From the NCBI GenBank assembly GCA_023418915.1, contig JAEZYU010000028.1:1-23097 (forward strand): a stretch of 23,097 nt of DNA, in the 5' to 3' direction. Position numbers and translations under genes: made by a program. The notes beneath the pieces were generated by a model. The model ran no database searches and was not told the origin of the DNA. It saw nothing but the letters and a program-made list of their open reading frames with translations. Shown one piece after another: positions 1 to 6,911 of this stretch (positions within the stretch are counted from its first letter, which is position 1; each line of letters begins with the position of its first letter). The DNA comes from Bacillota bacterium. GTDB taxonomy: Bacteria; Bacillota; Clostridia; Acetivibrionales; DTU013.

Positions 1-7
1 CTGCCAT

Positions 8-292
8 ACTGCCCCAACCCACTAAACGGCGCTGATGGTCTTATCTGCCTTACTGCCTCAACCAAACTAAACGGCGCTGACGGTCTTATCTGCGATACTG
101 CCTCAACACACTAAACGGCGCTGATGGTCTTATCTGCGATACTGCCTCAACACACTAAACGGCGCTGACGGTCTTATCTGCGATACTGCCCCAACCCACT
201 AAACGGCGCTGACGGTCTTATCTGCGATACTGCCCTAACCCACTAAACAGCACGCCTCAACCCACTAAACGGCACTGACAGTCCCACCAACC
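8..292. repeat. Tandem array of a 44-bp unit downstream of valS
   Basis: Five near-identical direct copies start at 8, 52, 97, 141 and 185, and a degenerate sixth starts at 229. The unit begins actgcc, carries the core ctaaacggcgctga, and ends cttatctgcgat. The spacing is 44 bp, with one 45-bp copy at 52-96. Copies differ by a few substitutions, such as ctgatgg against ctgacgg. The copies are contiguous with no unique spacers, so this is a minisatellite and not a CRISPR array. It may extend past the left edge, since the first seven bases also resemble a unit end. I see no gene in it. Confidence 0.93.
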
Positions 293-306
293 ATGCCGCA
301 GCTTGC

Positions 307-336
307 AAAAAAGCCTGCAGCACAAATGCTACAGGC
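307..336 (-). terminator. Rho-independent terminator of valS
   Basis: On the minus strand a 10-bp stem (GCCTGTAGCA with TGCTGCAGGC, one G-T pair) closes a TTTG loop and is followed directly by six T residues. It lies about 35 bp after the valS stop codon, the expected place for the end of that transcript. Confidence 0.9.
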
Positions 337-371
337 CTGATAAACAATCGATTAAGTCAGACATCCGCCAT

Positions 372-3020
372 TTATTTTTTCAGACTTGCGATGCGTGCAA
401 GCAGCTTCTCATACATATCGCCGTACTTGACCTTCTTTGCACGTTCCTCTTCAATCACTTTTGCGGGTGCTTTTGAAACAAATCCGACATTATTGAGCTT
501 GTTGTCCACCCTTTCCAGTTCCTTCTCCAGATTTGCCCTTTCCTTCTCTAGCCTTTCAAGCTCCTTTTTGATATCCACCAGGTCCTCGAGCGGGATGAAT
601 ATTTCAGCACCCGGCACCACTGCAGTAACAGCATCTGCGGGAATTCCCTGCTTATCAGCCTGTACGGCAATCGCAGATGCACCGGCAAGTCGTTCAATGA
701 ATTTTACACCTTTCCTGATCACTTCGCTTTCTGAAGTGCCGACAACAAATATGAGCTTATTTTTCTTTGACGGCGGCACATTCATCTCTGCCTTAATGTT
801 CCTGACCGCTTTTATCGATGCCATGATCAGCTCCATATCCTTCTCATCCTCGGGGAAGTGCAGCTTCTTGTCATATGAAGGCCATGCAGAGATCATTATG
901 CTCTCTTCATCATTTATGAGGTGCATAAATATCTCCTCTGTCACAAAAGGCATATACGGATGCAGCAGCTTCATCGCAGTGCCAAGAACATGGTTCAGTA
1001 CCCATTGCGCCTCAAGCCTGGTATCATCCTCCCTGTCAAAGAGTCTGGGCTTAACAAGCTCTATATACCAGTCGCAGAACTCTTCCCATATAAATTCATA
1101 CATTTTCTGGAGAGCAATACCCAGTTCATAGTTTTCAAGGTTCTCCGTTACTTCCGCAGTAAGGGTGTTTACCCTGCTGAGTATCCATCTGTCCGGTGTA
1201 GTAAATTTTGCACTGTCCACTTTACTGAAGTCGACATCCTCATCAAAATTCATCAGAACAAATCTGGTCGCATTCCATATCTTGTTGGCGAAGTTCCTGC
1301 TTGACTCAACTTTTTCAGTTGAGAACCTCAAATCGTTTCCTGGTGAATTTCCAATCGTCAGAGCAAAGCGCAGAGCATCTGTTCCATACTGTGAAATGAC
1401 CTCCAGAGGATCAATACCGTTGCCGAGGGATTTGCTCATTTTCCTGCCCTGTGCATCCCTCACTATGCCGTGAATGAAAACATGCTCAAACGGCTCCTTT
1501 TCCATGTGCTCAAGGCCTGAGAATATCATCCTTGCCACCCAGAAGAAAATGATATCGTAACCGGTAACAAGCACATTCGTCGGGTAGAAATATTTGAGAT
1601 CCTCTGTCTTCTCCGGCCACCCTAGCGTAGAGAACGGCCACAGCGCCGAGCTGAACCAGGTGTCCAGCGTATCAGGATCCTGTTCGAGCTTTGCGCTTCC
1701 GCATTGCGTGCAGGAACTCGGCTCTTCACGTGATACAATCATCTCTCCGCATTCCTGACAATAATATGCAGGTATCCTGTGTCCCCACCAGAGCTGCCTT
1801 GATATACACCAATCCTGTATATTCTCCATCCAGTTGAAGTATATCTTCGAGAACCTCTCCGGCACAAACCTGATCGTGCCTCCTCTCACTGCTTCAATCG
1901 CAGGCTCTGCAAGAGGCTTCATGCTTACGAACCACTGCCTTGACATGATGGGCTCTATAACTGTATTACATCTGTAGCAGGTGCCCACATTGTGCTTGTG
2001 CCCTTCTATCTTAACCAGCAGGTCCAGTTCTTCCAGATCCTTGACAATTTTCTTTCTTGCCTCGTATCTGTCCATTCCGGCATACTCTCCGGCAGCCTCA
2101 TTCATCCTCGCATTGTCATCCATAACTCTTATCTGCGGCAGATCGTGGCGCAGGCCTACTTCAAAGTCGTTAGGATCGTGAGCCGGCGTTATTTTGACGG
2201 CGCCTGTCCCGAATTCCTTGTCTACATAAGAGTCTGCAATTATTGGGATTTCCCTGTTCATCAAGGGAAGAACAACAGTCTTTCCAATCAGTCGGGCATA
2301 TCTCTCATCTTCAGGATTGACAGCAACTGCTGTATCTCCGAGCATTGTCTCCGGCCTTGTTGTGGCAACTATTATATATTCATCACTGTCCTTCACCGGA
2401 TATTTAATGTGCCAGAAGCTGCCTTCCTGCTCTTCATATTCCACCTCGGCGTCAGATATTGATGTGCTGCATTTGGGGCACCAGTTGATTATTCGGTCGC
2501 CTCTGTAGATAAGCCCCTTTTCATAAAGCTTGACGAACACTTCCAATACGGCCTTTGAAAGGCCTTCATCCATGGTAAACCTTTCTCTTTCCCAGTCGCA
2601 TGAGCTGCCAAGCTTTTTGAGCTGCTCAACTATCCTGCCACCATATACTCTTCTCCACTCCCAGGCTCTTTCCAGAAACTTCTCTCTGCCGATGTCTTCC
2701 TTTTTTATGCCCTCTTTGGCCATACTTTCAACTATCTTGGCTTCCGTAGCTATACTGGCATGGTCGGTTCCCGGCAGCCACAGTGCACAGTACCCCTGCA
2801 TCCTCTTCCATCTGATCAATATATCCTGCAACGTGTTGTCAAGGGCGTGCCCCATATGGAGCTGTCCTGTTATGTTCGGCGGCGGTATTACTATGGTATA
2901 TGGCGTTTTCCTGTTATCCGGCTCCGCATGGAAATACCCCCTGTCCACCCATTTACTGTACAGTCTCTCTTCAACCTGCGACGGATCGTAAGTTTTCGCC
3001 AAATCCTTTATTCGTTCCAT
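372..3020 (-). CDS. valS: Valine--tRNA ligase (ValS)
   Basis: This cytoplasmic class I aminoacyl-tRNA synthetase charges tRNA-Val with valine and hydrolyses mischarged Thr-tRNA-Val. The ATP-site signature is clear: PPPNITGQLHMGH at about residues 46-58, and KMSKS within GRKMSKSLGN near residue 525. Between them lies the editing (CP1) region, with ATTRPETMLGDTAVAVNP and GTGAVKITPAHDPNDFEVG. Two CxxC pairs suggest a zinc-binding region. The C-terminal ~65 residues are a Lys/Glu-rich coiled-coil arm typical of ValS. I place the start at MERIKDLAKTYDP because AGGAGG lies just upstream (about 3028-3034). An upstream in-frame ATG at 3050 would begin inside a tandem repeat and lacks such a site. Its 882 residues fit the family. 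Expression is probably governed by the valine T-box at 3541-3911, upstream of the preceding small gene. Confidence 0.98.
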   Translation of the reverse strand: MERIKDLAKTYDPSQVEERLYSKWVDRGYFHAEPDNRKTPYTIVIPPPNITGQLHMGHALDNTLQDILIRWKRMQGYCALWLPGTDHASIATEAKIVESMAKEGIKKEDIGREKFLERAWEWRRVYGGRIVEQLKKLGSSCDWERERFTMDEGLSKAVLEVFVKLYEKGLIYRGDRIINWCPKCSTSISDAEVEYEEQEGSFWHIKYPVKDSDEYIIVATTRPETMLGDTAVAVNPEDERYARLIGKTVVLPLMNREIPIIADSYVDKEFGTGAVKITPAHDPNDFEVGLRHDLPQIRVMDDNARMNEAAGEYAGMDRYEARKKIVKDLEELDLLVKIEGHKHNVGTCYRCNTVIEPIMSRQWFVSMKPLAEPAIEAVRGGTIRFVPERFSKIYFNWMENIQDWCISRQLWWGHRIPAYYCQECGEMIVSREEPSSCTQCGSAKLEQDPDTLDTWFSSALWPFSTLGWPEKTEDLKYFYPTNVLVTGYDIIFFWVARMIFSGLEHMEKEPFEHVFIHGIVRDAQGRKMSKSLGNGIDPLEVISQYGTDALRFALTIGNSPGNDLRFSTEKVESSRNFANKIWNATRFVLMNFDEDVDFSKVDSAKFTTPDRWILSRVNTLTAEVTENLENYELGIALQKMYEFIWEEFCDWYIELVKPRLFDREDDTRLEAQWVLNHVLGTAMKLLHPYMPFVTEEIFMHLINDEESIMISAWPSYDKKLHFPEDEKDMELIMASIKAVRNIKAEMNVPPSKKNKLIFVVGTSESEVIRKGVKFIERLAGASAIAVQADKQGIPADAVTAVVPGAEIFIPLEDLVDIKKELERLEKERANLEKELERVDNKLNNVGFVSKAPAKVIEEERAKKVKYGDMYEKLLARIASLKK

Positions 3021-3040
3021 GATATCTCCTCCTTCTGTTG

Positions 3041-3119
3041 TTCCGCTCATATAAACTCTGTTCTGATGTTCCGCTCATATAAACTCTGTTATGTTGTTCC
3101 GCTTATATAAACTCTGATG
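3041..3119. repeat. 28-bp tandem repeat between the small membrane gene and valS
   Basis: Three direct copies begin at 3041, 3069 and 3097. Each starts ttccgctcatataaactctg, with the third copy reading cttatataa. More decayed relatives (ttatataaacgctgttaac near 3160, ttatgtaaacactgg near 3228) suggest the array once filled most of 3041-3245. It begins only about 7 bp upstream of the valS ribosome binding site, so it lies within the transcribed leader of valS if the operon is read from the T-box promoter. Confidence 0.85.
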
Positions 3120-3274
3120 TTTCTTATACAATGCTGCTGTAACTTTAAATGCTTTACAACTTATATAAACGCTGTTAACACTGCTATCAGCGCTGATTTA
3201 CTTCAAACAAACGCCGTTGTGACACTTATGTAAACACTGGTATCCTTACATATAAGTGAAAATATATCAATCAA

Positions 3275-3517
3275 CTACTTGAATACTATAAGCGTCAGTA
3301 TCAATCCGGGCAATGCGATCAGCATACCCCACAGCTTGATGTTCACTGTTGCTTTCAAAGTTTTGTAATCATTTATGTCTTCCTCATCCATCTCTTCTTC
3401 GTTTTCTAATTTGACCTTTTTATCCAGGCCGAATCGCTTTACGATATTTTTCGCTGTGAGGACCAGTGCAAAGCCGGCGGCCAAAATAAGGCCGGCTAAT
3501 ATTTTAAGTGCCAGCAT
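3275..3517 (-). CDS. Small two-helix membrane protein between the Val T-box and valS
   Basis: I do not recognise a named family. The 80-residue protein has a hydrophobic N-terminal helix (LALKILAGLILAAGFALVL, about residues 2-20). A basic then strongly acidic stretch follows (KVKLENEEEMDEED, about 36-49), and then a second hydrophobic helix at the C-terminus (LWGMLIALPGLILTLIVF, about 62-79). It is therefore probably a membrane protein with a charged loop. The start is the ATG at 3517, preceded by AAAGGGAGG. An in-frame start at 3550 would lie inside the T-box terminator hairpin. It is the first gene after the valine T-box and is followed by valS on the same strand, so it is likely co-regulated with ValS by uncharged tRNA-Val. 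The function is unknown. Confidence 0.8.
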   Translation of the reverse strand: MLALKILAGLILAAGFALVLTAKNIVKRFGLDKKVKLENEEEMDEEDINDYKTLKATVNIKLWGMLIALPGLILTLIVFK

Positions 3518-3540
3518 AATTTCCTCCCTTTCAAAATCAA

Positions 3541-3573
3541 AGCCCCTCATCCAGATCCATTGGACGAAGGGCT
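3541..3573 (-). terminator. T-box leader terminator
   Basis: On the minus strand AGCCCTTCGTCC pairs with GGATGAGGGGCT over 12 bp (two G-T pairs), with a 9-nt loop. The following U tract is weak (TTGATTTTGA). The 5' arm overlaps the region that would form the antiterminator with the T-box sequence, as expected for a tRNA-controlled attenuator. Confidence 0.85.
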
Positions 3574-3911
3574 ATACTCCGCGGTACCACCAAAATTCCC
3601 TCTTAAAGGGCATCTCATGAAAATAACGGTTCCATCCGCTGCAGTTACTCCGTACACTCCGGACGAAACCGAATAAATACGATCCCGACAAAGGAAAATG
3701 CACCGGCATTTGCTGCAGAACTCCCGGGCGACCTTCAGCATTCTTTCCCCAAAAGGCTTCTCAGCCTATGAGCCTCTCTCTCTTTTCAGGCTTAATATCG
3801 TCTGTGATTCGCCGCACCTGTACTGGCTGCTGCCGACAACAAAAGCCCTTTGGGGCAGATAACTGCTTACTCCTCCCGATCTTCATTTATGTCTTATTTC
3901 AATGTATATTG
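3541..3911 (-). promoter_or_regulatory. T-box riboswitch, valine (GUC specifier)
   Basis: On the minus strand the leader carries the T-box signature TGGTGGTACCGCG (3580-3592), followed by a terminator hairpin (3541-3573). Stem I shows the 5' AGTA of the specifier-loop S-turn (3868-3871), the AGAGAG-type region, and the 3' side GAA-G-GTC-G (3736-3729). GTC at 3730-3732 is in the specifier position and is a valine codon. This matches valS downstream. Known mechanism for the family: uncharged tRNA pairs with the specifier and with the NGGN bulge of the antiterminator, and allows read-through. The specifier assignment comes from the motif and has not been folded. Confidence 0.95.
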
Positions 3912-3917
3912 TTTAAT

Positions 3918-3946
3918 ATAATATATGAAACAAAAAAACGTGTCAA
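3918..3946 (-). promoter_or_regulatory. Sigma-A promoter of the T-box / valS unit
   Basis: On the minus strand a perfect -35 TTGACA (3941-3946) is followed after 17 bp by -10 TATTAT (3918-3923). The predicted transcription start near 3911 gives a leader of about 370 nt to the terminator, right for a T-box. Confidence 0.88.
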
Positions 3947-3990
3947 GGGATTAGCATCATTTTTTGCAGTCCCTTATTTCGCTCAATTTA

Positions 3991-4019
3991 TTGAACACAC
4001 TGGCATAATTATGTATAAT
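3991..4019 (+). promoter_or_regulatory. argJ: Sigma-A promoter of argJ
   Basis: TTGAAC (3991-3996), a 17-bp spacer and a perfect TATAAT (4014-4019) with a TATG extension just before it lie about 55 bp upstream of the argJ start. The promoter is divergent from the T-box promoter. I saw no clear ArgR box. Confidence 0.82.
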
Positions 4020-4074
4020 TTATTTGATTAAAGCAAAAGGTAAAAAAAATTCTAAATTTAGTTGGAGTGATAGG

Positions 4075-5277
4075 ATGAACATAATGAACGGAGGGGTTAC
4101 CGCCCCAGAGGGCTATTTTGCAACCGGAGTGTCCTGTGGTCTCAAAAATAACGGCAAAAAAGATCTTGCCATAGTTTGTTCCGAAGACAGTGCTGCAGTA
4201 GCCGGCGTATTTACCACCAATAAAGTAAAAGGCCATTCACTGCAGTTGACCATAGATCATATGAAAAGTGGATATGCAAACGCAATTATCATAAACAGCG
4301 GGAACGCCAACGCCTGTGTTGGTGAACAGGGTTATGCTGACGCACTTGAAATTGCTTCTATCGCATCTGGTATGCTCGAATGCACACCGCAGGATATTCT
4401 TGTTGCCTCCACTGGGGTGATAGGAAAGCGGCTGGATATGGATGCTATACGCCCAGCCATAGAGGAACTCGTTTCAGGCATGGCTCCTGACGGAGGTCAC
4501 GATGCAGAAGAGGCCATAATGACTACCGATACGATTCCTAAAGAAATAGCTGTAGAGCTCGAGCTGCAGGACACCAGAGTTGTGATAGGCGGTATGGCAA
4601 AGGGCTCGGGGATGATCCATCCCAACATGGCAACTATGATCGGAATAATTACAACAGATGCCAATATTTCGAGAAAGCTTCTGGACAAGGCTTTGAAGGA
4701 TGTCATAAAAACCACCTTCAACAGGGTCACTGTTGACGGCGATACCAGCGTATGTGACATGGTTGTTATCTTTGCCAATGGAATGGCTGACAACGCAGGC
4801 ATCATCAACGAAGGAGAGGATTATGAAATCTTCGTCAAAGGCCTGGAGCACGTATGCAGCCATCTTTCAAAGCTGATAGCCAGAGACGGAGAAGGCGCCA
4901 CAAAGCTGATCGACGTAGTGATTGAAGGCGCAGGAAGTCCGGAGGATGCATATAAAGCAGCAAGTGCCGTCGCGAAATCTCCGTTGGTCAAGACAACGAT
5001 ATTCGGCAATGACGCCAACTGGGGCAGGATCTTTACGGCAGTCGGGTATTCAGGAGCTGATTTTAATCCTGAAAATGTCGATATATACATTGGAGAATTG
5101 CTTGTGTGTAAGGGCGGGTGTGCTGTTGACTTTGACGAGGGCCACGCAAAAAGCCTGCTTGAAAGGAACGAGATCAAGCTACTGGTTAAGCTGAACAAAG
5201 GCGTTTATTCGGATCATGTCTGGACCTGTGATCTTACTTATGATTATGTAAAAATCAACGCAAGTTATCGTTCATAA
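4075..5277 (+). CDS. argJ: Bifunctional ornithine acetyltransferase / N-acetylglutamate synthase (ArgJ)
   Basis: ArgJ moves the acetyl group from N-acetylornithine to glutamate, and in bifunctional forms also makes N-acetylglutamate from acetyl-CoA, closing the cyclic arginine pathway in the cytoplasm. The protein is a full-length 400 residues. The autoproteolysis and nucleophile site is visible as KGSGMIHPNMATM, with Thr187 as the expected new N-terminal nucleophile of the beta chain. Other family blocks are NSGNANACVG (about 74-83), VASTGVIGKRL (110-120) and FGNDANWGRI near the C-terminal third. The start at MNIMNGGVTAPEGYFA follows GGAG at 4063-4066; the ATG three codons later is an alternative. 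No other arg gene lies within the window, so argJ is detached from argC/argB here. CheW follows after 47 bp. Confidence 0.97.
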   Translation: MNIMNGGVTAPEGYFATGVSCGLKNNGKKDLAIVCSEDSAAVAGVFTTNKVKGHSLQLTIDHMKSGYANAIIINSGNANACVGEQGYADALEIASIASGMLECTPQDILVASTGVIGKRLDMDAIRPAIEELVSGMAPDGGHDAEEAIMTTDTIPKEIAVELELQDTRVVIGGMAKGSGMIHPNMATMIGIITTDANISRKLLDKALKDVIKTTFNRVTVDGDTSVCDMVVIFANGMADNAGIINEGEDYEIFVKGLEHVCSHLSKLIARDGEGATKLIDVVIEGAGSPEDAYKAASAVAKSPLVKTTIFGNDANWGRIFTAVGYSGADFNPENVDIYIGELLVCKGGCAVDFDEGHAKSLLERNEIKLLVKLNKGVYSDHVWTCDLTYDYVKINASYRS

Positions 5278-5324
5278 TAGCCGATATAAGCTATAGAGCA
5301 AACACATAACGGGGAGGGGTCAAT

Positions 5325-5843
5325 ATGAGTGTGAAGCAGTACGCCGTATTCATAATAAATGGTGAGGAATTTGGTCTTGATATTGAAAAAATCAGCATAA
5401 TTGAACGGATGCCTGAGATTTTCAGCATACCCAATACACCTGATTATATCGAGGGGTTGGCAAATCTGAGAGGCAAGGTCCATACCATATTCAATCTCAG
5501 GAGACGCTTTCACCTGCCCTCTCCCGAATTCACCGAGGATACAAAGGTCATAATAGCAAAATCATCCGAATCAGTCGTAGGCCTTATCATAGATGGTATC
5601 AGGGAAATCGTGACCATCGGCGATGATCAGTTTGAACCTGTGCCGGAGGCCTTGTCAACCGTCAGAGACAAATTTCTCAGCGGCACTGCGAAGATCGGCG
5701 ACAGGCTGATACTGTTGCTCGACTTGGAAAAGGTCATAAAGGAGGAGGACATACCTCCGGTTAAGGCCGTAAAGCCCGGTAAGGCTGCAAAATCTACCAA
5801 GTCCACTAAGTCCACTAAGTCCACTAAGTCCGCTAAGTCCTGA
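5325..5843 (+). CDS. cheW: CheW-like chemotaxis coupling protein with a repetitive basic tail
   Basis: CheW proteins bridge methyl-accepting receptors and the CheA kinase at the membrane. Residues ~3-140 form one CheW domain: the N-terminal strand YAVFIINGEEFGLDIEKI, then IPNTPDYIEGLANLRGKV, the hallmark of the fold, and a GLIIDGIREIV strand. The start follows GGGGAGGGG, a strong ribosome binding site. The C-terminal ~30 residues are unusual: PPVKAVKPGKAAKS, then a run of Lys-Ser-Thr repeats, encoded by a 9-bp tandem repeat. No cheA, mcp or cheY lies nearby, so its partner system is elsewhere. It may be co-transcribed with argJ across the 47-bp gap, where I found no terminator. Confidence 0.93.
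   Translation: MSVKQYAVFIINGEEFGLDIEKISIIERMPEIFSIPNTPDYIEGLANLRGKVHTIFNLRRRFHLPSPEFTEDTKVIIAKSSESVVGLIIDGIREIVTIGDDQFEPVPEALSTVRDKFLSGTAKIGDRLILLLDLEKVIKEEDIPPVKAVKPGKAAKSTKSTKSTKSTKSAKS
5790..5843 (+). repeat. In-frame 9-bp repeat encoding the CheW Lys-Ser-Thr tail
   Basis: The unit aagtccact is repeated at 5799, 5808 and 5817. Variants lie at 5790 (aaatctacc) and 5826 (aagtccgct), and a last partial copy reads into the stop codon. Beyond the stop, ccaagtccgtcaaatcc looks like decayed copies, so the repeat crosses the gene end. Because the period is a multiple of three, copy changes would lengthen or shorten the tail without a frameshift. Confidence 0.9.
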
Positions 5844-5910
5844 CAACCAAGTCCGTCAAATCCTGACAGCCATGTCCGCCATCGCCATGCACGTCAGGAC
5901 CAGACCGATC

Positions 5911-5980
5911 CTTCATGCACTGACCTTCATGCACTGACCTTCATGCACTGACCATCATGCATTGACCTTCATGCACTGTA
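5911..5980. repeat. 14-bp tandem repeat against the amidase stop codon
   Basis: Five contiguous copies of cttcatgcactgac begin at 5911, 5925, 5939, 5953 and 5967. Three are exact, the fourth is catcatgcattgac and the fifth ends ta. The array stops 2 bp before the stop codon of the minus-strand amidase. It therefore occupies the convergent space between cheW and that gene. Confidence 0.92.
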
Positions 5981-5982
5981 AG

Positions 5983-6504
5983 TCATGTCCGTACACCGAC
6001 TATGTGCAGAAATCTGATATGTGCCGGTTCAAAGTCTAAAAGGCGGTAATAATCCGTATCAAAGGTATGGGCGGCTATAAGTATGCCGTCTGCACCCTCT
6101 GTTTTAGATGCCTTCACAATAACAGGTGAGTGATGGTAAAAGCTGCTGCCTGAAAATGACAGCTGTGCAATATCTCCTGGTTCGGCATCAGAAACATCAG
6201 TTACCTCAGCAAATGGTCCCGGCCCCTTGTTATTCACAAGAAAATCATAAAGGTAATTGACACCAGTCCAGGAAGCAGTCCTATTATAAGAGCTAACATA
6301 ATACCAGCCATATACAGGTGTATAGTTCATGACGCCGCTTCCTGCATATATGCACTGTGAGGCGAAATTGGTACAGTCTCCCCCCAGCTTTTCGAAGTCA
6401 TAGTAGGCCGGATTCCTCGCATATGCCCACTTGTGTGCGTACTGTAAGGCTTTGTCCCTGTCATAAGGTCTTATCGTTCTGCGTCCATTATTGATAACAT
6501 ACAT
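5983..6504 (-). CDS. Putative amidase-domain protein (Amidase_6-like, NlpC/P60-like fold)
   Basis: The 173-residue protein matches the putative amidase domain of Firmicutes: YDRDKALQYAHKWAYARNP near the N-terminus, then GGDCTNFASQC with the presumed catalytic Cys (about residue 44). A later HHSPVIV carries the presumed catalytic His, and AAHTFDTDYYRL lies near the end. Members of this family probably cut amide bonds in cell-wall material, but the substrate is not known. No signal peptide is visible, so the enzyme is cytoplasmic or acts in a forespore or mother-cell setting. I chose the ATG at 6504, with TAGGAG and AGGAGG just upstream. An in-frame ATG at 6537 would add 11 Gly-rich residues. 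It is a single-gene unit with a CATAGTAT element upstream that may point to sporulation control. Confidence 0.82.
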   Translation of the reverse strand: MYVINNGRRTIRPYDRDKALQYAHKWAYARNPAYYDFEKLGGDCTNFASQCIYAGSGVMNYTPVYGWYYVSSYNRTASWTGVNYLYDFLVNNKGPGPFAEVTDVSDAEPGDIAQLSFSGSSFYHHSPVIVKASKTEGADGILIAAHTFDTDYYRLLDFEPAHIRFLHIVGVRT

Positions 6505-6785
6505 CGCAACTCCTATTCCTCCTATCCCGTTAGGCATTGCACTTCTCTATGCCGGTCACCTTTTCATACTATGCCGCACTGAAGAAAACGCAACAGCGGT
6601 TGTAACGCATTGTTCAAAGAGAAATTTTCATTTGCAGAAAATTTTCTTACCAAGTCAAAAACACTCAAAGGATATATTGTGATTTTACAGTATTTCAACG
6701 AGGCTGGTCGTAAGCAAGCCTTGCTGCTCGCCTATGCATCCCAGGCCGGAGATATGCTCACAGTGGTAAACATTCGTATAGTGCG
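6505..6785. other. Intergenic stretch upstream of the amidase
   Basis: I see no convincing gene here. A plus-strand open frame at 6610-6891 lacks a ribosome binding site and runs through the terminator hairpin at 6786-6831. The stretch contains the amidase ribosome binding site (about 6510-6524) and the CATAGTAT element at 6566-6573. The rest is unassigned. Confidence 0.5.
6563..6576 (-). promoter_or_regulatory. Possible sigma-E/K-like -10 element upstream of the amidase
   Basis: On the minus strand CGGCATAGTATGAA contains CATANNNT, the -10 pattern of mother-cell sigma factors. The same 14-mer occurs upstream of the unrelated gene at 20465-20713. No AC is found at the sigma-K -35 distance, so this is weaker than the ymaF promoter. 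Confidence 0.3.
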
Positions 6786-6831
6786 AAAAACCGGCAGAGT
6801 AGGTATGAAAATTCATCTTACTTCTGCCGGT
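6786..6831 (-). terminator. Terminator of the polyol dehydrogenase gene
   Basis: On the minus strand a long stem pairs ACCGGCAGA with TCTGCCGGT and continues through roughly ten more pairs with two bulges, around an AATT-centred loop. A run of five T residues follows. It lies about 80 bp after the dehydrogenase stop codon. Confidence 0.88.
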
Positions 6832-6911
6832 ATATATATTCCCGCTCTTTCTCGCATCAGCCAAAGATCACGGTCTTATGAATTACTATGATTTACAGAA
6901 TTGATAATTGT

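Noticed and set aside
8..292. CRISPR array
   Set aside because: Copies of the 44-bp unit are contiguous, with no unique spacers, and no cas genes are present.
391..1131. Plus-strand open frame of 246 codons opposite valS
   Set aside because: It is antisense to valS, has no ribosome binding site, and its Ser/Phe-rich product mirrors the Glu/Lys-rich ValS codons.
3547..3741. Minus-strand frame with a Cys-rich 64-residue product
   Set aside because: It lies entirely within the T-box leader and reads through its T-box sequence and terminator; RNA structure explains this stretch.
5280..5300. Sigma-D (flagellar) promoter before cheW, from GCCGATAT
   Set aside because: The -10-like sequence is close to GCCGATAA, but no TAAA lies 15 bp upstream.
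6610..6891. Plus-strand open frame of 93 codons
   Set aside because: It has no ribosome binding site and runs through the terminator hairpin of the minus-strand dehydrogenase.
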